Source: Erinaceus europaeus (Eukaryota; Chordata; Mammalia; Eulipotyphla; Erinaceidae). From it: a stretch of 64,000 nucleotides of DNA. The stretch is from the NCBI RefSeq assembly GCF_950295315.1, contig NC_080171.1, forward strand, positions 92,365,516 through 92,429,515. Reading direction: 5' to 3'. Below are positions 50,465 to 61,574 of the stretch, in pieces; the stretch's first letter is position 1; the number at the start of each line of letters is the position of its first letter. The translations under genes and the position numbers were made by a program. The notes beneath the pieces are model-generated. The model worked only from the letters and a program-made list of their open reading frames with translations. It was not told the DNA's origin and made no database searches.

Positions 50465-50607
50465 CCCACCTCTATACAACTCTGTGTCCACAACTTTACA
50501 ATAGTGGAGAAGGGAAAAAGAAAAAGGGTAACACAAGGAAGTTGCTAGTGATTTAAAATAGTCATTGGGGGACTCAAGTTGTGGACACAGAGTTGTATAG
50601 AGGTGGG
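50465..50607. repeat. Perfect 32-bp inverted repeat with 79-nt loop
   Basis: The left arm (50465-50496, starts CCCACCTCTATACAAC) and right arm (50576-50607, ends GTTGTATAGAGGTGGG) are exact reverse complements. Confidence 0.95.
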
Positions 50608-50967
50608 ACCCTGGGGGATGAAGCCACAAAGATAAACCCGCTGGTGAAGGCTGCCAAATTCTCCCACCACTTTGCAATGCACTTGTACCATTAAACTTCC
50701 TGGCAATATAGCCTTAGCCAGTCACTGCCCAGACCTGCTCACATGAGGATTTCTGACCCTGATCTTTACAGAAAATCAAACATAACAGAAAGACAGAGGA
50801 AAACACATACAATGATGGACCAAGATCCAGCTGGAAGAAAACCCTAAGTTCAGTAGACCTCCTGAAGAAGTTAAAGCTATAGTTGTAAAGATACTCACTG
50901 AATTGAGAACTATAGAGGAAGATAAGTCCAGAGAAATGATGAGGGAAACTATTATAGAACAATTCAG

Positions 50968-51435
50968 TGGGGGCTGGGCAATAGCGCACATGGTGCAAAG
51001 TGCAAGGACTGGCTCAAGGATCCCAGTTTGAACCCCTGGTTCCCCATCTGCAGGGGAGTCGCTTCACAAGCAGTGAAGAAGGTCTGCAGGTGTCTATCTT
51101 TCTCTCCCCTTCTCTGTCTTCCCCTCCTCTCTCCATTTCTCTCTGTCCTACCCCTGGTTCCCCATCTGCAGGGGAGTCGCTTCACAAGCAGTGAAGAAAG
51201 TCTGCAGGTGTCTATCTTTCTCTCCCCTTCTCTGTCTTCCCCTCCTCTCTCCATTTCTCTCTGTCCTATCCAACAACAATGACAACAGCAATAATAGCCA
51301 CAACAATGATAAACAAGGGCAACAAAAGGGAAAAAATAGCCTCCAGGAGCAGTAGATTCATAGTGCAGGCACCAAGCCCCAGAAATAACCCTGGAGACAA
51401 AAAATAAATAAGTAAATAAAAGAAAAGTAAAAAAA
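50968..51435 (+). repeat. SINE type A, long tail, with 118-bp tandem duplication
   Basis: The segment from CCCCTGGTTCCCCATCTGCA through CTCTCTGTCCTA occurs at 51033-51150 and again at 51151-51268, almost identical. Complete tail with AGCCTCCAGGAGCAG. Confidence 0.9.
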
Positions 51436-51539
51436 GAAAAATTCATAGAAGTGATCAGAATTAAATATGTAGTAGTTGAGGTTTAAAAAAAAGCAAAAAA
51501 AAATTTAAAAATTAAATATGTAGTAGTTGAGGTTTTAAA

Positions 51540-51755
51540 AAGCTGGGTAGTGGCACACCTGGTTGAGTGCACATGTTACAATGTGTGAGGACCTGGGTCC
51601 AAACTCCCAGTCCCTGTCTGCAGGGGGAAAGCTATATAAGTGGTGAAGTAGTGCTGCAGGTGTCTCTCTGTCTCTCTTCCTCTCTACATTTCCCTTCCTT
51701 TCAATTTCTGGCTATTTCTACAAAATAAATAAAGATAATTTAAAAATTAAAAAAA
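51540..51755 (+). repeat. SINE type B
   Basis: AAAGCTGGGTAGTGGCACAC, tail CTACAAAATAAATAAAGATA. The 24-nt block starting TTAAATATGTAGTAGTTGAG occurs twice just before it (from about 51466 and 51510). Confidence 0.83.
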
Positions 51756-52631
51756 GCAAAAACAAAAATGAGTGCAACACCTGTAGACAGGCATATACCA
51801 GGCTATGCAGTGGAAAGCAGGAGGAGTGAGAATGAGACAAAATTCATATTTGAAGAAGTGTCAGTTGAGAATTCTTACTAAATTAAAGAAGGAGATAGAC
51901 CTAGATCCAGGGAGTTAAAAGAGCACTAAGAAAAGTGAGTCCAAATATAGTGTATTCCCAACACTTACTGAGACACATAATTATTAAAATGCCAAAGATC
52001 AAAGACAAAGATAATTCTGAAGACTACTAGAAAAAAGAAGTATCACCTAGAAAGGAAATCCCATAAGATTATCAACTGATTTCTCTACAGAAATTCTAAA
52101 GGCTAGGAAGGATTGAATGGATGGATTTCAAGTTCTGAATAGAAAAGACCTTCATTCAAGAATAGTTTATCCTGTGAGGTTATAGATCATGTTTGAAAGA
52201 CAGCTGAAGAGCTTTCCAAATAGCAGCTAGAATACTAAACACACCTTATAAGAAATACCAAAGGACCTTCTGTCAAGTTAGAATATAGAATGACCTAACA
52301 CATAGGGAATAGGCAAACAAAGCAAAAATTAAAAACTAACAAACAAAAAAACCAAGCAAAACTCAACAAAGACTGTGGACTATAACTGAGGTAAACAAAG
52401 GGTTTGTGGGGGATCACAGAGAAGGAGTAGTCCAATGGGCTTTGTGGTGGTATAATGCATTTTGAGAAGGATATAATATATATTTCTAGATCACTTATAA
52501 GCTTTCAAATGAAGGTTACCATAAAAATAAAATAGTAAAATAGAAACAAAATTAAATCAGGCATGTGACCTTGGATATGTCATTTCCTTCTCTGGGTTTT
52601 TATCTCCCCCCCCCAATTTTTATGTACTTAT

Positions 52632-52745
52632 GGGTGTGGAAGAAATAATAAGCGCATCACTCAGGCACATTCAGTGCCAGAGATTGAACTTGGGAGCTCA
52701 TGTTTGGGAATTCAATGTTTTATCCACTGTACTTTCTCCAGGGCT
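52632..52745 (-). repeat. Old SINE, type D-like, reverse
   Basis: TGCCAGAGATTGAACTTGGG and TTTATCCACTGTACTTTCTC fit a reversed type D head and B box. Confidence 0.55.
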
Positions 52746-52924
52746 GCTTCCCCCACCCCATATGTAACCACAGAGGTTTGTTGATGTCAGAAAACAATAC
52801 AGTCTAATGTTCCTCAGGTTGAGGGGTCTCAGTCTGCCAGGAAGGTACAAACAGATGGATTCTATTCCTTTTCAACTTTCTCCTAATCTCACTCCTATCC
52901 CAAATAACACATAGAAATTAATTT

Positions 52925-53185
52925 GGGGAGTTGGGCCATAGTGCAGCTGGTTAACCACACGTGGCACAAAGAGTAAGGATCCCGTTTCAAGCCCCCGGCT
53001 CCCCACCTGCAGGGGAGTCCCTTTACAGGCAGTGAAGCAGGTCTGCAGGTGTCTTTTTCTCCCCATCTCTGTCTTCCCCTCCTCCCTCCACTTCTGTCCT
53101 AACAACAACAACATCAATAACAACAATAATAACTACAACAATAAAACAACAAGGGCAACAAAAGGGTACATAAATAAATATTTTA
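52925..53185 (+). repeat. SINE type A, short tail
   Basis: GGGGAGTTGGGCCATAGTGC, GTTTCAAGCCCCCGG, tail GGGCAACAAAAGGGTACATA. Confidence 0.87.
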
Positions 53186-53224
53186 AAAATCTACATTTAA
53201 AAAAATAAAGAAATTTATTTTGAG

Positions 53225-53440
53225 GGGGCCAGGTGGTGGTGCACCTGGTTGAATGCACATGTTATGGCACAAAAGGAACCAGTTTTGAGCCCCTGATCCC
53301 TGTCTGCAGGAGGAAGCTTCATGAGTGGTGAAGCAGGGCTGCAGGTGTCTCTCTTTCACTCTTCCTCTCTATCTTCCCCTTCCCTCTCAATTTCTGGCTG
53401 TCTCTATCCAATAAATAAATAAAGATAATATAAAAAATTA
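53225..53440 (+). repeat. SINE type B
   Basis: GGGGGCCAGGTGGTGGTGCA, tail CTATCCAATAAATAAATAAA. Confidence 0.87.
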
Positions 53441-53494
53441 AAAAAGGAAATTTATTTTTTGAATGCTGGAACTTCTGCTTGAATGCTGGAAAGG

Positions 53495-53690
53495 TCCCGG
53501 TTCGAGCCCCTGGCTTGCCACCTGCAGAGGAGTTCTTTCACAGGTGGTGAAGCAGGTCTGCAGGTGTCTATCTTTCTCTCCCTCTGTTTTCCCCTCCTCT
53601 CTCCATTTCTCTCTGTCCTATCCAACAACGACATCAATAACCACAACAATAAAACAAAAGGGAATAAATAAATAAGTTTTTTTTTTAAAA
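53495..53690 (+). repeat. SINE type A, 5'-truncated
   Basis: Starts within the B box (CCCGGTTCGAGCCCC) and ends AACAAAAGGGAATAAATAAA. GAATGCTGGAA is doubled just upstream. Confidence 0.82.
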
Positions 53691-53887
53691 AAGATGCCAT
53701 TTCTGTTGGATTCTTTGTTTTACCCCTGGTGACAAGTATGTTTACTGTGTATACATGGAAGTAAACAAATGAAACAAAACAAAACTCCTGTTTTATTAAT
53801 ACATGACCAAAGAGCAGCTGAACTTTACTAGAAGTAACTAATACCTTCAAGCAGTCTCTGTTTGAGGACAATGACTATAGTTACTGG

Positions 53888-54180
53888 ATTATTATTATTT
53901 TTTATTATTTATTTTCCTTTTTGTTGCCCTTGTTGTTTTATTGCTGGTGTAGTTATTATTGTTGTTGTTGATGTCGACATTGTTGGATAGGACAGAGAGA
54001 AATGGAGAGAGGATGGGGAAGACAGAGAGGGGGAGAGAAAGACACCTGCAGATCTGCTTCACTGCTTGTGAAGCAACTCCCATGCAGATGGGAAGCCAGG
54101 GCTGGAACCGGGATCCTTGAGCTGGTCTTTGCACTTCGCGCCAAGTGCGCTTAACCCGCTGAGCAACTGCCCGACCCCTG
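53888..54180 (-). mobile_element. SINE type A, short tail, reverse, full length
   Basis: The reverse complement starts GGGGTCGGGCAGTTGCTCAG. The 8-bp duplication GTTACTGG lies at 53880-53887 and 54181-54188. Confidence 0.9.
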
Positions 54181-54248
54181 GTTACTGGGTTTTTACACCT
54201 TTGGGAAAAGCTACTTCTCCACTCCCTCCTTTCATATAATCTGATATC

Positions 54249-54490
54249 AAAAAAAGAAAAAAAAAAGAAAAAAGAAAAAAGAAAAAAGGAGGAGGAGGAG
54301 GAGGAGAAGAAGGAGAAGGAGAAGGAGAAGGAGAAGGAGAAGGAGAAGGAGAAGGAGAAGGAGAAGGAGAAGGAGAAGGAGAAGGAGAAGGAGAAGGAGA
54401 AGGAGAAGGAGAAGAAGAAGAAGAAGAAGAAGAAGAAGAAGAAGAAGAAGAAGAAGAAGAAGAAGAAGAAGAAGAAGAAGAAGAAGAAGA
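54249..54490 (+). repeat. 242-nt pure purine tract
   Basis: An A-rich start, then GGA, GGAGAA and GAA repeats, without a single pyrimidine over 242 nt. Poly-Ser and poly-Leu open frames on the other strand are artefacts of it. Confidence 0.97.
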
Positions 54491-54821
54491 CAGACAGGGC
54501 AGAACATTTTGGAAGTGCTCCACAAGAGGGCGAAACAGGTCCATGCCCAGCTAGATCCCCAGCCAGAGCTCTAGGTCATTTGCCTTTGGTTCCATTTATG
54601 TTGCTGTGCAGAACTGGTTGGGCTCTGGTATTTGCTCAGTCGCTGTTTCAGTTCCTCTGCTTTCCCAGGAGGAAGTAGAAAAGCTTTTGGAGGCCAGTGG
54701 ATTTACGCCAAAATCCTAGCTCTATCACTCAATTGTCATTGGCAATCTAGCATATATTGTATGAAATCAGTTGATCTTTGAAAAAAACAAAGGTTGAACT
54801 CAGGTCTACTTGTAAATGAAA

Positions 54822-55540
54822 TCTTTCCTCTCCTCTCTCCTTCTCTCCTCCTCTCCTCTCCCTTCCTCTCCACTCCTCACTCTCTTCCCCTGTCCTCTCT
54901 TCCCCTTCCCTTCTCCTCTCATGTCCTCTCTTCCCCTCCCCCCTCTCCTCTCCTCTCCTCTCCTCTCCTCTCCTCTCCTCTCCTCTCCTCTCCTCTCCTC
55001 TCCTCCTCTCAGCTCTCCTCCTCTCCCCTCCCCTCCTCTCCTTTCCTCTCCTTCCCTCCCCTCTCCTCCCCTTCTCTCCCTTCCCCTTTCCTCTCCTCTC
55101 CCCTCCCCTCCCGCTTCTCTTCTCCCTTTCCCCTCCCCTCTTCTCTTCCTTCCCCTCCCCTCTCCTCTTCCTTCCCCTCCCCTCTCCTCTTCCTTCCCTT
55201 CCCCTCCCCTCCTCCCCTCCCCTCTCCTCCCTACCCCTCCCCTCCCCTCCCCTCATCCCCTCCCCTCCCCTCATCCCCTCCCCTTCTCCCCTCCCTCCCT
55301 CCCCTCCTCCCCTTCCCCTTCCCTCTCCTCCCCTCTCCTTTCCTGCCTCTCCCCTCCCCTCTCCTTTCTCCTCCTCTCCCCTCCCCTCCTCTTCCCCTCC
55401 CCTCCCCCTCCCCTCTCCTCTCCTCCCTTACCCTCCCCTCCCCTCCCTGTTGGGTTGCTGGCTTTAAGGCCCAACACCTCCCCCTTTCCCTCCCTTCCTC
55501 CTCTCCCTCCTCCCCTCCCCTTCTCTTCCCTTCCCTTTCT
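54822..55540 (+). repeat. About 0.7-kb pyrimidine-rich (CCTCT)n tract
   Basis: Almost only C and T, mostly CCTCT/CCCTCT units, with a perfect TCTCC block near 54950-55005 and a short break around 55447-55480. Long open frames across it in both directions are artefacts. Confidence 0.95.
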
Positions 55541-55599
55541 ATACTGCACCTGGGTTTTGTGTGTGAGATATCACCAATGAACAGCTTTGAGGATAATTT

Positions 55600-55745
55600 T
55601 TTTTTGTTTCATTATTTAGAGAGAGGGAAAGACAGAGATAACCGCACCATCACTTCCATGATGCTCTCATGTGGCACTAGGTTCAAATGCATGGCCTCAT
55701 ATATGGCAAGGCATTTAATTTACCAGGTAAACTGTCTCCAGCCCC
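55600..55745 (-). repeat. Old SINE, reverse, type C/D-like
   Basis: TAGGTTCAAATGCATGGCCT and GTAAACTGTCTCCAGCCCCT look like a reversed B box and head. Confidence 0.55.
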
Positions 55746-56110
55746 TAAGTGGATATTTTTCTGTATGGTTTCTGCATTCATGAATTTAACCAACCATGAG
55801 GATGTGGGTTGGTTGAATCCATGAGTGCAGAACCAAACACAGAGAGTACTGACTGTTAATCATACCCAGATTTCTAAGGAGTATGTGTAGGGTGGCCTTA
55901 ACTTCCATGTGTTCAAGAGTTAACACTAATTGGCAACCTCTTCTCAAGACCAGGGATTCACAGAATTGTAGACTCTTGATGCCAGAAGGTCCTCGAGAGA
56001 CCCACTGCTAGATCCTCTCACGTTTCATAGATGGGGTCCCTGAGATCCAAGCTAGACCACTTGCATCTGTGAGACTTTGCTAAATTTAACTGCCTCCTTC
56101 CAGAAATGTA
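55746..56110. other. Intergenic, nothing recognised
   Basis: Only a short inverted echo around the motif GTTGGTTGAATCCATGAGTG is visible; no family assigned. Confidence 0.4.
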
Positions 56111-56114
56111 TAAA

Positions 56115-56200
56115 GGCTTTGGTGGCTGAGGCTCTGGAGTTCCAGGTTCAATCCCCTACACCATCAGCTAAAGCTGAGCAGTGCTCAGCAAGAATGGGGG
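56115..56200 (+). repeat. SINE type C, fragment
   Basis: GGCTGAGGCTCTGGAGTTCC, GGTTCAATCCCCTACACCAT, AAGCTGAGCAGTGCTC. Confidence 0.65.
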
Positions 56201-56274
56201 GTGGGAGGGGGAGCATAAAATCAGAGCACTCACCAAGGAATGAATGAATGAGAAAACAATAAGACTGAAAGTCT

Positions 56275-56548
56275 TTTTTCCCCCTCTTTTGTTGCTCTTG
56301 TTGTTTTATCATTGTTGTGGTTATTATTACTGTTATTCATGTCATTGTTGTTGGATAGGACAGAGAAATGGAGAGAGGAGGGGAAGACAGAGTAGGGGAG
56401 AGAAAGATAGACACCTGCAGACCTGCTTCACCGCCTGTGAAGCGACCCCCCTGGAGGTGGGGAGCCGGGGGCTCGAACTGGGATCCTTACACCAGTCCGT
56501 GCGTTTCGCGCCATGTGCGCTTAACCTGCTATGCTACTGCCCGGCCCC
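56275..56548 (-). repeat. SINE type A, short tail, reverse
   Basis: The reverse complement starts GGGGCCGGGCAGTAGCATAG, with B box AGTTCGAGCCCCCGG. Confidence 0.88.
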
Positions 56549-56869
56549 GGACTAATATTCTTTTAAGTCTTTCATCTACAAGCTGCCTTTATAAAACAAG
56601 GACATTGGATCTGGACTAACACAGACTACAGTCAGCTTCAGCACTAACTCAAGCAAGTTACTTGGGCCTCAGTTTCCTCATGTCAATGTGTCAAAGGAGA
56701 TAAAGAGATGTACTAACGGAGATAGGTACTATTATTATTCAATAAACTTACATAAAAAGTGTTCAGTGCCTGGCACATTGTAGTCAATGAATAGGGGTTA
56801 GCTCTTATAATCTAGTGAAGGTAACCTCAATGTTCTCATATACAAAGGAGTTTTTGTTTGTTTGTTTGT

Positions 56870-57152
56870 TTTGTTTTTGCCTCCATGGGTTATCGCTGGG
56901 ACTTGGTGCCTGCACTACAAACCACAGCTGAAGGAGGCCACTTCCTTTTTTTTTTTTTTTTCTTTTTTTATACAATAGGATAGAGAGAAATTGAGAGTGG
57001 AAGGAAGATAGAAAGGGAGAAAGAAAGACACCTGCAGACTTGCTTCACCACTTGCGAAGCATCCCTGCTGCAGGTGAGGAGCGGCGGGTATAACCTGGGT
57101 CCTTGTGCAGGTCCTTGCGTTAAGTACTATTGGTGTCTAAACCGGCCCCCCC
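56870..57152 (-). repeat. SINE type A, long tail, reverse, diverged
   Basis: TTTTTGCCTCCATGGGTTAT marks the tail; the tRNA-like head ends at GGGGGGGCCGGTTTAG. Confidence 0.8.
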
Positions 57153-57687
57153 AATGGAGTTTTTCATTGCTTTGTGGGGAGGGTTAAATGGTACAACATC
57201 TGAAAGTTTTTAGCACAGCACCTGGTTCATGGCAATAATATAAAACATAACATGCAATAATAGTAAATGCTAGTTTATGCCCTACGATGATGTGAAAATG
57301 ATTGTTTTAAGAGCAGAGAAAAATTAATTTGAATTTCCAATTTCAAAAACCTAGCATTCATGAAAAGACATTGTTTTTCTTTAGTTATTCCATGCCTTAC
57401 TACAGACCTCATGTTCAAGTTGTCCCTGATCAACTTAGTTTAACTTCCTAGTGTGTCTTGTCTTTTTTCTTCCTATTGCTGTGGCATGAGCTGATAATTC
57501 CTGGCACCTTGGGAAGAATGAGCAGTGTCACCTGATTAGAGACTCACCTGGAGGAGGCACTCTTTTTTGATTCAAGTTGTTGTTGGAAGGGTGTATAGGG
57601 GTCCCCACTGTATTCCCTACAGCATATGTAATGGAGTACTACACACTAATAATAATAACAGTAGTAATAGTAACAATAACAACAATA
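57153..57687. other. Intergenic, nothing recognised
   Basis: AT-rich sequence, ending in an (AAT/AAC)n-rich stretch at 57646-57688. Confidence 0.45.
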
Positions 57688-57830
57688 AATGGGGGGATAG
57701 ATAGCATAATAGTTATGTAAAAAGACTCTCATGCCTGAGGCTCCAAAGTCCCAGGTTCAACCACCTGTCCCCACCATGAGCTAGAGCTGAACAGTGCTCT
57801 AGTAATAAATAAATAAATAAATAAAGTGTA
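57688..57830 (+). repeat. SINE type C
   Basis: GGGGGATAGATAGCATAATA, CATGCCTGAGGCTCCAAAGT, GAGCTGAACAGTGCTCTAGT, (AATA)n. Confidence 0.83.
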
Positions 57831-57887
57831 AATAGTCCTATAATAAGGCTAATCTGCTCCCTGTTAAAAAAAAAAACCTGAGGAGGG

Positions 57888-58240
57888 GCCGGGCAGACGC
57901 ATAGCAGGTTAAGTGCACATGGCACAAAATGCAGGGACTAGAGTAAGGATCCTGGCTCCAGCCCCCGGCTCCCCACCTGTAGGGGGGTCGCTTCACAAGT
58001 GGTGAAGCAGGTCTGCAGGTGTCTATCCTTCCCTCACTCTGTCTTCCCCTCCTCTCTCGATTTCTCTCTGTCCTATCCAACAACAACAATGGCAACAATA
58101 ATAATAATAACAACAAGGGCAACAAAATGAAAAAAAAAAAGCCTCCAGGAGCAGTGGATTCATAGTGCAGGCACCGAACCCCAGATATAACTCTAGAGGC
58201 AAAATAATAATAATTATAAATAAAATAAAATAAAAACCTC
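57888..58240 (+). repeat. SINE type A, long tail
   Basis: GGGGCCGGGCAGACGCATAG, tail with GCCTCCAGG and the mutated second arm CTCTAGAGGC. Confidence 0.87.
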
Positions 58241-58689
58241 AATAATAAATAGGAATGTAATTTGCCATGGTTCTGGAAATTAGAAGTCTAGAATCAAGGT
58301 GCTAGCAGGGCCTGTGTCTTAAATTTCCTATTCCTATAAATAAATGTGTCATACTGGATTAGTGCCCACTCTAAACTTATCTCTTTAAAGACCCTCTCTC
58401 CAAATAAAGAAAAGAAGCACACTCCGAGGGAAGGACGACTTGGTCATGGAATAGAGTTAAATTAGTACCTGCTACCTATTCGAAAATATCCATGTATCTT
58501 GAAAAATATGCTGTCAAACAAAACACCGTTCAAACATAATAACATATCTCTCCTAAATTATAATTTCAGCTCCAAGAGATTCAAGACTTATCTAAAAGCT
58601 GTTAATATGCAACAAATTACCTTGTCATGCTGTGTCTTATGCTGGGAGTGAATGTTGCACTGTTGGATAAGCTATAAAAATGTCACTTG
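58241..58689. other. Intergenic, nothing recognised
   Basis: No repeat or exon similarity seen. Confidence 0.45.
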
Positions 58690-58895
58690 GTGGGGGCCAT
58701 GTGGTGGTGCACATGTTACATTGTTCAAGGGCCCAGGTTCGAGCCCCTGGTCCCCACCTGCAGTGGGAAATCTTCACAAGTGGTGAAGCAGTGCTGTAGG
58801 TGTCTCTCTGTCTCCCTCTCTGTCACCCTCTTCCCTCTCAGTTTCTGACTGTCTATCCAGCAAATAAAGATTTAAAAATTTTTTTTAAAATGTCA
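58690..58895 (+). repeat. SINE type B
   Basis: GTGGGGGCCATGTGGTGGTG, missing CCTGGTTAAG; B box GGTTCGAGCCCCTGG. The flank AATGTCACTTGG on both sides (58679 and 58899) is a target duplication. Confidence 0.87.
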
Positions 58896-59031
58896 CTTGG
58901 TTGAGTCCCAATTAATAGGAATGAGAAATTTTAGAGTGTTCCCAAACTAAATTGCGTATTGGAAAAGACTAAATTAATAAAAGAAAAAAGTGTAGTGATA
59001 CCATCTTAGCTAGCCTTAGGCAAGGTTTTTT

Positions 59032-59373
59032 TTTTTCCTCCAGGGTTATTGCTGGGCTCGATGCCTGCACCATGAATCCACCGCTCCTGGAGGCCATTTT
59101 TCCCCCCTTTTGTTGCCTTTGTTGTGTAGCCTCCTTGTGGTTATTATTATTGCCATTGTTGATGTTGTTCGTTGTTGGATAGGACAGAGAGAAATGGAGA
59201 GAGGAGGGGAAGACAGAGAGGGGGAGAGAAACATAGACACCTGCAGACCAGCTTCACCGCCTGTGAAGCGACTCCCTTGCAGGTAGGGAGCCGGGTGCTA
59301 GAACCGGGATCCTTACGCCGGTCCTTGCGCTTTGCGCCGCGTGGCTTAACCCACTGTGCCACCGCCCGACTCT
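59032..59373 (-). mobile_element. SINE type A, long tail, reverse, full length
   Basis: The reverse complement starts GAGAGTCGGGCGGTGGCACA; the tail stem arms CCTCCAGGG and CCTGGAGGCC are both intact. AGGCAAGGTTTTT occurs on both sides (59021 and 59375). Confidence 0.92.
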
Positions 59374-59432
59374 CAGGCAAGGTTTTTAAGACCTAAAAAC
59401 TATTCACAAAAATGATGCTAAAACCTCCCTAC

Positions 59433-59756
59433 TGGGGGTTGGGCAGGAGTGCAGCGGTTAAGCAAACATGGAGCAAAGCGCAAGGACTGGCTCAAGGATC
59501 CCAGTTCCAGTCCCTGCTCCCCACCTGCAGGGGGGGTCTCTTCACAAGTGGTGAAGCAGGTCTGCAGGTGTCTATCTTTCTACCCCCCCCCCCGTCTTCC
59601 TTTTCTCTCTCCATTTCTCTCTGTCCTATCCAACAACAATGACAGCAATAACAACAACAACAACGATAACCAACAAGGGCAACAGAAAAGGGAAAATAGC
59701 TTCCAGAACAGTGGATTCGAGTGCAAGCACCAGGCCCCAGCAATAACCCTGGAGGC

Positions 59757-59788
<32 letters not shown>

Positions 59789-59800
59789 AAAAAACCCAAA
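59433..59800 (+). repeat. SINE type A, long tail
   Basis: GGGGGTTGGGCAGGAGTGCA, tail GCTTCCAGAACAGTGGATTC and AACCCTGGAGGC, then AACAAAACAAAACAAAACAA. Confidence 0.87.
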
Positions 59801-60099
59801 AATAAGATAGGAAGCCTCAGTACTTCTACATATCCTCCTCCTACTGTGTCCACCATTGCCACTGATTTACCTTTTGTCACCTTCATGAGAAAGAAATCAT
59901 GGCACTGAACAGCTCTCACTCACTCTTGTTGCCATCTTGAGAACTGCTTGTGCTGAAATAACTAACTATAGACAGGGCTTTCCCATTATTAGAACTTAAG
60001 GAAATTTTGCTAGGTCTTTTATTAATTTGTGAAATGATTCTAAGCTTTTCTAGCATTGCCAGAAATATTTTCTGTTCATCTTGACTAAAGCTTAACAAG

Positions 60100-60258
60100 A
60101 TATCCTGAGGTGGTTCAGTAGATAAAGCAGTAGACTTGCAAGCATGAGATCTCAGCTTTGATCCCAGGCACTGCATATACCAGAGGTATACTCTGGTACT
60201 CTCTCATGAATGAATGAATAAATAAATAGGTAAATAAATAAATAAATAAATCCATCTT
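60100..60258 (+). repeat. SINE type D
   Basis: TCCTGAGGTGGTTCAGTAGA, TTTGATCCCAGGCACTGCAT, (AATA/AATG)n tail. Confidence 0.82.
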
Positions 60259-60472
60259 TTGGGTCAGCAAGATTGTTCATCTAGGAAGGTTCCTGTTTTG
60301 CTATGCATGTATGCACCTCAAATCTAGTCTCCACAGTACTGGGGGAAGCTTTTTATGCTGTGCTGCTTTTCCTGCTTTCTCTCAGCCCCTCCCTTTCTTT
60401 CTGAAAACACGAATACAAAATGGTGGGGCCCTAGCGAAAAACAAATAAAAAAGAAGCTTGACAAGGTATTTT

Positions 60473-60676
60473 TTAAATTATCTTTATTTATTTATTGGAT
60501 AGAGACAGCCAGAAATTGAGAGGAGGAGGGGGAGAGAGAGAGACAGGGAGAGACACCTGCAGACCTGCTTTGCCACTCGCAAAGCTTTCCCCCTGCAGGT
60601 GGGGACCAGGGCTCGAACCCGGGTCCTTGTGCACTGTAATATGTGCGCTCAACCAGGTGCGCCACCACCCGGCCCC
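60473..60676 (-). mobile_element. SINE type B, reverse, full length
   Basis: The reverse complement starts GGGGCCGGGTGGTGGCGCAC with B box GGTTCGAGCCC. Perfect 13-bp duplication GACAAGGTATTTT at 60460-60472 and 60677-60689. One of the least diverged type B copies here. Confidence 0.93.
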
Positions 60677-60939
60677 GACAAGGTATTTTAAAGGACTCTT
60701 CAAAAAATAATCCTGTGGTGAACATTTTTGGGCATTTGGAGATGGAAAATTTTGAAATGTTTTATTTGTCCTTAAAGTAACTTTGGTTTAGGAGTTTATA
60801 TAAGTTTTAGAAATACACATTCACTCCCTTCAAAATATGTTACCATTCTTCCCTGCACCCAACACAAAAGTACAAATACTTCTCCTCTTCAGTGTATTTG
60901 ACCATTTCCACCTCCAAGTCACCTTTGGTAACCTTCTTT

Positions 60940-61270
60940 TTTTTTTTTTCTGTTTCTTTTTCTTTTTTGCCTCTAGGGTTATTGCTGGGGTCCAGTACCT
61001 GCATTAAGAATCCACTGCTCCTCGAGGCCATTTTTCCCATTTTGTTGTCTTGCTGTTGTTATTGTTATTGTTGCCATTGATGTTGTTGTTGGATAGGACA
61101 GAGAAATGGAAAGAGGAGGGGAAGACAGAGAGGGAGAAAGACAGACACCTGCAGACCTGCTTCACCGCTTGTGAAGAGACCCCCAGCAGAGATTGGAACC
61201 TGGATCCTTACTCCTGTCCTTGCGCTTTGCTCCATGTGTGCATAACCACTGGGCTACTGCCTGACCCCCC
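60940..61270 (-). mobile_element. SINE type A, long tail, reverse
   Basis: TTTTTGCCTCTAGGGTTATT to CACTGGGCTACTGCCTGACC. GTAACCTT flanks at 60928-60935 and 61272-61279. Confidence 0.88.
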
Positions 61271-61574
61271 AGTAACCTTATTTTCCAGTCCAAGTTTAAA
61301 GGTTTGTTTTCACTTGACTTTGATTATGGTCTTACATTGTTTATATACTCCCAACAAGTGAAGTAATTCCTCTTATAGAGGTCCCTGTAGTATTTCTTAT
61401 AGGACTAATTTCTCTATTAAAAAAGTTCTTTATCACTCCTCCAAATCTGAGTAGAAACTTGGAAGAGTAGAGTGTTCTTGGACGGAGATCTTTTTTTCAT
61501 TCAAAATGCTGAATATGTCAATGCCATCCTTTCTGGTCTTCAGAATTGCTATTGATAAATCAGCTGAGAGGCTT

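Larger units (their letters stand above)
50180..52560 (+). mobile_element. Old HAL1-like element, split by SINEs
   Basis: A leader (50200-50760), an ORF1-like start (50770-50965: GAAGAAGTTAAAGCTATAGT, GAATTGAGAACTATAGAGGA), then after SINEs a C-terminal-domain part at 51900-52200 reading in broken frames like RHIIIKMPKIKDKDK and ARKDWMDGFQVLN, then AGAAATACCAAAGGACCTTC and a trailing A-rich end. No ORF2 sequence follows. It resembles HAL1 as I remember it. Confidence 0.6.

Noticed and set aside
54182..54544. Open frames rich in Ser/Pro or Leu on the - strand
   Set aside because: They are translations of the purine repeat tract; no splice sites, no family resemblance.
54747..55783. Long frames of 329, 254 and 175 codons
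   Set aside because: They cross the (CCTCT)n tract and its complement (Arg/Glu/Gly-rich); low-complexity artefacts without promoter or conserved domain.
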